Positions 59,858-64,000 of a stretch of DNA of 64,000 nt are shown one piece after another. This DNA is from Roseivivax jejudonensis. Its GTDB lineage: Bacteria > Pseudomonadota > Alphaproteobacteria > Rhodobacterales > Rhodobacteraceae. The stretch's first letter is position 1. Each line of letters opens with the position of its first letter. The stretch spans positions 744,001 through 808,000 of the forward strand of contig NZ_FWFK01000001.1 in the NCBI RefSeq assembly GCF_900172265.1. The letters run 5' to 3'. Made by a program: the position numbers and the translations under genes. The notes below the pieces were generated by a model that made no database searches, had not been told where the DNA came from, and worked only from the letters and a program-made list of their open reading frames with translations.

Positions 59858-60758
59858 CGCCGTCGCGGAACTCGAGCCCCATTTCCGAGTACCGCTCGCT
59901 CTCTTCGAGCCAGCCTTCGCGGACCTTCACCTGAAGAAACAGGTGCACGCGCCGGCCGAGGAAGGTCTCGATCTCGGCGCGAGACTGCTGGCCGATGGTC
60001 TTGATCGTCTCGCCCCGGTGGCCGAGCACGATGCCCTTGTGGCCGTCGCGGGCCACGTAGACCACCTGATCGATGCGGGCCGAGCCGTCCTTGCGTTCTT
60101 CCCAGTTCTCCGTTTCGACGGTCAGCTGGTAGGGCAGTTCCTGGTGCAGGCGCAGGGTCAGCTTCTCGCGCGTCATTTCGGCGGCGATCATCCGCATCGG
60201 CAGGTCGGCGATCTGGTCCTCTGGATAGAGCCAAGGGCCCTCGGGCACCGCACCGGCGAGCCAGCGCCGCAAATCCTCGGTGCCGTATCCCTTCTCGGCC
60301 GAGATCATGAACGTCTCGGTGAAGCTCATCCGGTCGTTGAGGCGCTGCGACAGCGCGAGCAGCGTTTCCGCCTTCACCCGGTCGATCTTGTTGATGGCGA
60401 GCGCAACGGGCCGGCCGTGCGCCTCGGTGTCGAGACGGTCGAGAATCGCCTCGACACCCTCGGTCATGCCGCGATGCGCCTCGATCAGCAGGACCACGAC
60501 GTCGGCGTCTGCGGCACCGCCCCAGGCGGCGGCGACCATCGCGCGGTCGAGGCGGCGGCGCGGCTTGAACAGACCCGGCGTGTCGACGAAGACGAGCTGG
60601 CTGTCTCCTTCCATCGCGACGCCGCGAATCCGGGCGCGCGTGGTCTGCACCTTGTGCGTGACGATGGAGACCTTGGCGCCGACCATGCGGTTGAGCAGCG
60701 TCGACTTGCCCGCGTTGGGCTCTCCGATCAGCGCGACGAATCCGGCGCGGGTGGTCAT
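59850..60758 (-). CDS. era: GTPase Era
   Basis: A 302-residue GTPase that binds 16S rRNA during 30S maturation. G1 is GEPNAGKS at residues 12-19, G3 is DTPGL and G4 is NKID. The C-terminal KH domain has GHKGIVLGHRGETIKTIGQ. The start [17 protein letters not shown] is typical. The stop of the EamA gene overlaps its start, and era is usually next to rnc, so the EamA gene looks like an insertion in an otherwise conserved operon. Confidence 0.97.
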   Translation of the reverse strand: MTTRAGFVALIGEPNAGKSTLLNRMVGAKVSIVTHKVQTTRARIRGVAMEGDSQLVFVDTPGLFKPRRRLDRAMVAAAWGGAADADVVVLLIEAHRGMTEGVEAILDRLDTEAHGRPVALAINKIDRVKAETLLALSQRLNDRMSFTETFMISAEKGYGTEDLRRWLAGAVPEGPWLYPEDQIADLPMRMIAAEMTREKLTLRLHQELPYQLTVETENWEERKDGSARIDQVVYVARDGHKGIVLGHRGETIKTIGQQSRAEIETFLGRRVHLFLQVKVREGWLEESERYSEMGLEFRDGDG

Positions 60759-61675
60759 GGGGCGTGGTCCTTCTCAGAAGGTCCGGCGTCTAGCGCGGCC
60801 GCGCGCATTTGGCCAGAGCCGCGTCCGGAGTGCCAGAGCGTGTAGAGCCCGGAGCCCACGATCAGCCCGGCACCGGCCAGCATCAGGGCATCCGGGCGTT
60901 CGCCGAAAACCACGTAGGCGAGTACCAGCGCCGCGATAAGACGGGTGTACCGGAATGGCGCGACAACGGCGACCGCGCCGGTGCGCATCGCCTGGGTCAG
61001 CGCGCCGTAGGCGACGACCCCGGTGACCGCCGTCGCCGCGAGAAGCCCTGCCGCCGCCGGCTGCGGCATCGCCGGCAACCCCGGTTCGAACGCGAGAATG
61101 ACGAGCCCCGCCAGAGTGACCGTCGCGAACCCGGGAATACCGAGTTGCGTTGTCGAGATCTCGGGTGGGCTGGCGCGCGTGGCGACGTCGCGTCCGGCGA
61201 ATCCGATCATGCCCAGCACGGCGAAAAGCGCCGAAGCCTCGAACCCCTCGGCGCTCGGTCGCAGGATCAGCAGCACGCCGACAAAACCGATGCCCATCGC
61301 GAGCCAGCGGCGCGCGCCCACCGGTTCGGCGAGGGCGAGCGCCGCCCCGAGCGTGACGACGAGGGGCGCGGCCTGCAGGATCGCCGATGTCACCGACAAC
61401 GGCGCGAAGGCCAGCGCCAGAGCGTAGAACAGTCGACCCGTTACCTCGAACCCGGAGCGCAGCAGCATCGTGCGCGACAGGTAGGCGCGGGTCCAGACCG
61501 GCAAACCGGCCCGCCGGACAAGCGCGGCATATAGGACAAGCCCGCCCAGACCGAAGATCAGCGTGCCGAGCCCGGGAGAGACAGTCGCCGTCGCGGCCTT
61601 GAAGAGCGCGTCCTCGATCGCGAAGCCGAGCATCGCCGCGGACATGAGGAGCGCGCCGCGGGTTTCGGGCGTCAT
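60755..61675 (-). CDS. DMT/EamA family transporter in the rnc-era operon
   Basis: A 306-residue membrane protein with ten hydrophobic segments in two EamA repeats. Motifs include [37 protein letters not shown] and [18 protein letters not shown]. It overlaps rnc at its start and era at its end (both ATGA), so it is a fully coupled member of the operon. The substrate is unknown. Confidence 0.88.
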   Translation of the reverse strand: MTPETRGALLMSAAMLGFAIEDALFKAATATVSPGLGTLIFGLGGLVLYAALVRRAGLPVWTRAYLSRTMLLRSGFEVTGRLFYALALAFAPLSVTSAILQAAPLVVTLGAALALAEPVGARRWLAMGIGFVGVLLILRPSAEGFEASALFAVLGMIGFAGRDVATRASPPEISTTQLGIPGFATVTLAGLVILAFEPGLPAMPQPAAAGLLAATAVTGVVAYGALTQAMRTGAVAVVAPFRYTRLIAALVLAYVVFGERPDALMLAGAGLIVGSGLYTLWHSGRGSGQMRAAALDAGPSEKDHAP

Positions 61676-62358
61676 TCCCCGCGCTCGAGGCGGGAGAGAA
61701 GCGCGCTGGCCGCCTGTTGCTCGGCCTGCCGCTTGGACGAGGCTTTCGCATCCGCCGTCTCGCCCGAGGTCAGCCGCACTTCGATCGTGAAGACCGGCTG
61801 ATGATCGGGCCCCTCGCGCCCCGTCTCGACGTAGGACGGCGGCGGCAGGCCGCGTCCCTGCGCCCATTCCTGCAGCGCCGTCTTGGGGTCGCGCGCGTCC
61901 TCTTCGACACGGTCGATGCGATCGCCCCAAAGCCTAAGGATCATGTCGCGCGCGGCCTCGAAGCCGGCATCGGTATAGACCGCCGCGATCACCGCCTCCA
62001 TCGCGTCGCCCAACAGCGCCATCTTGCGCCGGCCGCCCGACAGACGTTCCGATCGCCCGAGCTTCAGCGCGTCGCCGATGCCGAATTGCCGCGCGACCTC
62101 GGCGCAGGCTTCCTTGCGGACGAGCGCGTTGTAGCGGGGGGCGAGCTGGCCCTCGGCCGCGGTGGGATCGCGAGCCAGAAGCGCCTCGGCCATGACGAGG
62201 CCGAGCACGCGGTCACCGAGGAATTCCAGCCGCTGATTGTCCTCGCGATGCGGTCCGGACATCGATCCGTGCGTCAGCGCACGCGCCAGTAGGCCGGGAT
62301 CGGCGAAACGGTGCCCCAGCCGGGCCTCGAGATCCGCGAGCGCTGCCGACCGCTTCAC
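61672..62358 (-). CDS. rnc: Ribonuclease III
   Basis: A 228-residue double-strand-specific endoribonuclease for rRNA processing. The catalytic signature is [13 protein letters not shown] (Glu45, Asp49) with the second acidic pair in [16 protein letters not shown]. The dsRNA-binding domain fills the last 75 residues ([29 protein letters not shown]). The start is a GTG at 62358 overlapping the lepB stop, giving [11 protein letters not shown]. Order lepB-rnc-era is standard. Confidence 0.95.
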   Translation of the reverse strand: MKRSAALADLEARLGHRFADPGLLARALTHGSMSGPHREDNQRLEFLGDRVLGLVMAEALLARDPTAAEGQLAPRYNALVRKEACAEVARQFGIGDALKLGRSERLSGGRRKMALLGDAMEAVIAAVYTDAGFEAARDMILRLWGDRIDRVEEDARDPKTALQEWAQGRGLPPPSYVETGREGPDHQPVFTIEVRLTSGETADAKASSKRQAEQQAASALLSRLERGE

Positions 62359-63197
62359 TCGATCCTCTCGAAGAAGCGATCGGCGCGCCAGGTCCAGAAG
62401 AACAGCATCGAGCTGCCGGCGGAGGAAAAGACGACACGCCGCGCCCGGCCCACGAGGTTCTCGTAGGGCACGTATCCGACGCCGCCGGCCACGGTGGGCA
62501 CGCGGCTGTCCGAGGAGTTGTCGCGGTTGTCGCCCATCATGAAGTAGTGGCCCTCGGGCACCTCGTAGACCGGCGTGTTGTCCGACCCCTGGCGCGAGAT
62601 GTTGAGCACGGAATGCTCGACACCGTTCGGCAGCGTTTCGACGAACTTTTCCTTCACGCAGGTGCCGCCATCCCCGACCGGTCCGTTGGCGCAACGCGGT
62701 CGAAGCCGCTGCGGGCCCTGCGGCTGGGCGATCTCCTCGAAGGTGCCGTCCGGGGTCATCTCGACCGCCGTGCCGTCGATCTGCAGCACGCCGTCGACCA
62801 TTTGGAGGCTCTCGCCCGGCAGGCCGACGACCCGCTTGATGAAGTCGCGTCCGGTCAAGGGATGGCGAAAAACCACCACGTCGCCGCGCTCGGGCTCCGA
62901 GCCGAAGATCCGGGTATTGTCGCCGTCGAGGAAGCCGCAAATGTCGGCGGCGTCGATGTCGATGCCGATCGCCGGAAGATAGAGCGACGGGCAGGATGCG
63001 TAGGAATAGCCGTAGGTCATCTTATTGACGAAGAGGAAGTCGCCGATGAGCAGCGTGTCCTTCATCGAGCCCGACGGGATCCAGAACGGCTGAAAGAAGA
63101 GCGTGCGGAAGATCCCGGCGATCAGGAGGGCGTAGACCACGGTCTTGACCGTTTCGAGAAAGCCCCCGCCGGAGCTCGTCTTCTTGTCGCGCGCCAT
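62355..63197 (-). CDS. lepB: Signal peptidase I
   Basis: A 280-residue membrane peptidase that cleaves signal peptides. One N-terminal membrane helix ([19 protein letters not shown]) precedes the catalytic Ser44 in [11 protein letters not shown]. The Lys121 is in [13 protein letters not shown], and the late box is [17 protein letters not shown]. The ATG at 63197 follows GGGAAGG and gives the normal short cytoplasmic tail. A TTG 22 codons upstream is possible but unsupported. The rnc start overlaps its stop. Confidence 0.96.
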   Translation of the reverse strand: MARDKKTSSGGGFLETVKTVVYALLIAGIFRTLFFQPFWIPSGSMKDTLLIGDFLFVNKMTYGYSYASCPSLYLPAIGIDIDAADICGFLDGDNTRIFGSEPERGDVVVFRHPLTGRDFIKRVVGLPGESLQMVDGVLQIDGTAVEMTPDGTFEEIAQPQGPQRLRPRCANGPVGDGGTCVKEKFVETLPNGVEHSVLNISRQGSDNTPVYEVPEGHYFMMGDNRDNSSDSRVPTVAGGVGYVPYENLVGRARRVVFSSAGSSMLFFWTWRADRFFERIE

Positions 63198-63318
63198 CTG
63201 GCTCTGCCTTCCCGCCTGCCTCTCGTGCGCGGGCTTCTTGGGCGCCGTCGGGGTGGGAGTCAAGCGAGGCTCGTCGGCGCATCGCCCGACGGGATGGCCG
63301 GCACGCGAAGGCGCGTGG

Positions 63319-63723
63319 TCACCCGGTGCGGGGCCGGGCCTCGATGACGACGAAGGCCTGCGCCCAGGGATGGTCGTCCGTGAGCGTGACGTGGATGATC
63401 GCCTCGTGCCCGGCCGGCGTCATCTCGGCCAGCCGGTCCCGCGCCCAGCCGGTCACGTGCATCACTGGCTGGCCGGTCGGCAGGTTCGTGACCGACATGT
63501 CCTTCCAGGCGATCCCCATGCGCAGCCCGGTACCGAGCGCCTTGGAACACGCCTCCTTGGCGGCCCAGCGTTTTGCGTAGGTGCCCGGCGTGTCGGCCCG
63601 CCGCTCGGCCTTGCGCTGTTCGATGTCGGTGAAAACCCGGTTGCGAAAGCGATCACCGAACCGATCGAGCGTGGCCGCGATACGCTCGATGTTGCACAGG
63701 TCGGTGCCGACACCGAGGATCAT
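63319..63723 (-). CDS. acpS: Holo-[acyl-carrier-protein] synthase
   Basis: A 134-residue enzyme that attaches 4'-phosphopantetheine to acyl carrier protein. The metal-binding Asp8 is in [14 protein letters not shown] and the Glu near 56 is in [15 protein letters not shown]. Length is normal. GAGGGAA precedes the ATG. It overlaps the deaminase gene by 4 bases, and lepB follows 121 bases downstream. Confidence 0.95.
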   Translation of the reverse strand: MILGVGTDLCNIERIAATLDRFGDRFRNRVFTDIEQRKAERRADTPGTYAKRWAAKEACSKALGTGLRMGIAWKDMSVTNLPTGQPVMHVTGWARDRLAEMTPAGHEAIIHVTLTDDHPWAQAFVVIEARPRTG

Positions 63724-64000
63724 GTTCCCTCGTAGATCTGCGAAAGCCGATCCGCGCCGTGCCCGCCCGACCAGGTAAAGCTGTTGTCGGCAGCCCGGGC
63801 GAAATCGTCGATGCCAAGGGCGGGAAACTGGAAGAAGGTCGGCGCGCGGGTCTGCGTCATCGCGAAGACGAGGCGCGAGATCCCGGCCCAGCGCATCGCC
63901 GCGAGGCACATCTCGCACGGCTGCATGGAGGCGATCAGCGTCGCCTCCGAAAGGTCCGTGGTCCCGAGCGCGGCGCCGGCGCGGGCGATCGCCACGATCT
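63720..64000 (-). CDS. Nucleoside deaminase (CMP/dCMP deaminase fold), 3' part only
   Basis: About 93 C-terminal residues are visible; the start lies beyond the right edge, since the frame runs through the last base. The zinc motif [15 protein letters not shown] supplies two Cys ligands. The end [12 protein letters not shown] is seen in guanine-deaminase-like nucleoside deaminases. The first zinc motif (His-Ala-Glu) is not in view, so the substrate (guanine, cytosine or tRNA adenosine) cannot be fixed. It is coupled to acpS by a 4-base overlap. Confidence 0.85.
   Translation of the reverse strand, partial: IVAIARAGAALGTTDLSEATLIASMQPCEMCLAAMRWAGISRLVFAMTQTRAPTFFQFPALGIDDFARAADNSFTWSGGHGADRLSQIYEGT

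Overview
The window is a 64-kb piece of a GC-rich alphaproteobacterial chromosome, most likely a member of the Rhodobacteraceae (Roseobacter group). This is inferred from gene content and order: dnaA-dnaN-recF next to gyrB, the lepB-rnc-era region with a DUF1491 gene, DUF2125 and DUF6478-type proteins, YjbH/YjbF, and a short intergenic repeat of a kind I associate with this family. Nearly all of it is ordinary core chromosome with tight gene packing and many ATGA-type overlaps. I see no phage, insertion sequence, CRISPR array, rRNA or tRNA.

Layout. 1-9.8 kb (mostly minus strand): the 5' part of metH, gyrB, a LysE-type exporter, recF, dnaN, dnaA, rpsT and an enoyl-CoA hydratase. 9.9-13.1 kb: mutM divergent from ubiE-ubiB. 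13.2-17.0 kb: a small flagellar island (flgD and fliK on minus; a FlgJ-like rod-binding protein and a FlgN-like chaperone on plus) ending in what looks like a broken 5' fragment of motB. 17.2-22.9 kb: an exopolysaccharide export module (yjbH-yjbF, a sugar transferase with an epimerase-like gene, a Wza-like exporter). 22.9-27.4 kb: a DUF2125 protein, an SDR/enoyl-CoA hydratase pair, and a succinate-semialdehyde dehydrogenase-like gene. 27.5-33.1 kb: the rimP-nusA-ylxR-infB operon behind a possible leader terminator.

33.2-41.8 kb: a 44-codon gene, mutT, argJ, a parvulin, secA, and two exported proteins including a substrate-binding/OmpA fusion. 41.8-52.7 kb: radC, msrA/msrB, a thioesterase, yggT, a 3-hydroxyisobutyrate dehydrogenase-like gene, recQ, ilvD, a lipoprotein, DUF6478 and a DMT transporter. 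52.7-56.3 kb: a probable polyamine catabolic group (PauB-like oxidoreductase, GntR regulator, SpuC-like aminotransferase). 56.6-64 kb: moaE-moaD-pgsA, recO, a membrane protein, DUF1491-era-EamA-rnc-lepB-acpS and the 3' part of a nucleoside deaminase.

The least expected signals lie between genes: the motB fragment with an extended -10 promoter pointing into it; the rimP leader; a terminator between dnaN and recF; four copies of a terminator-like repeat; and a 44-residue gene with a very strong ribosome binding site. I found no convincing wholly new multi-gene system.
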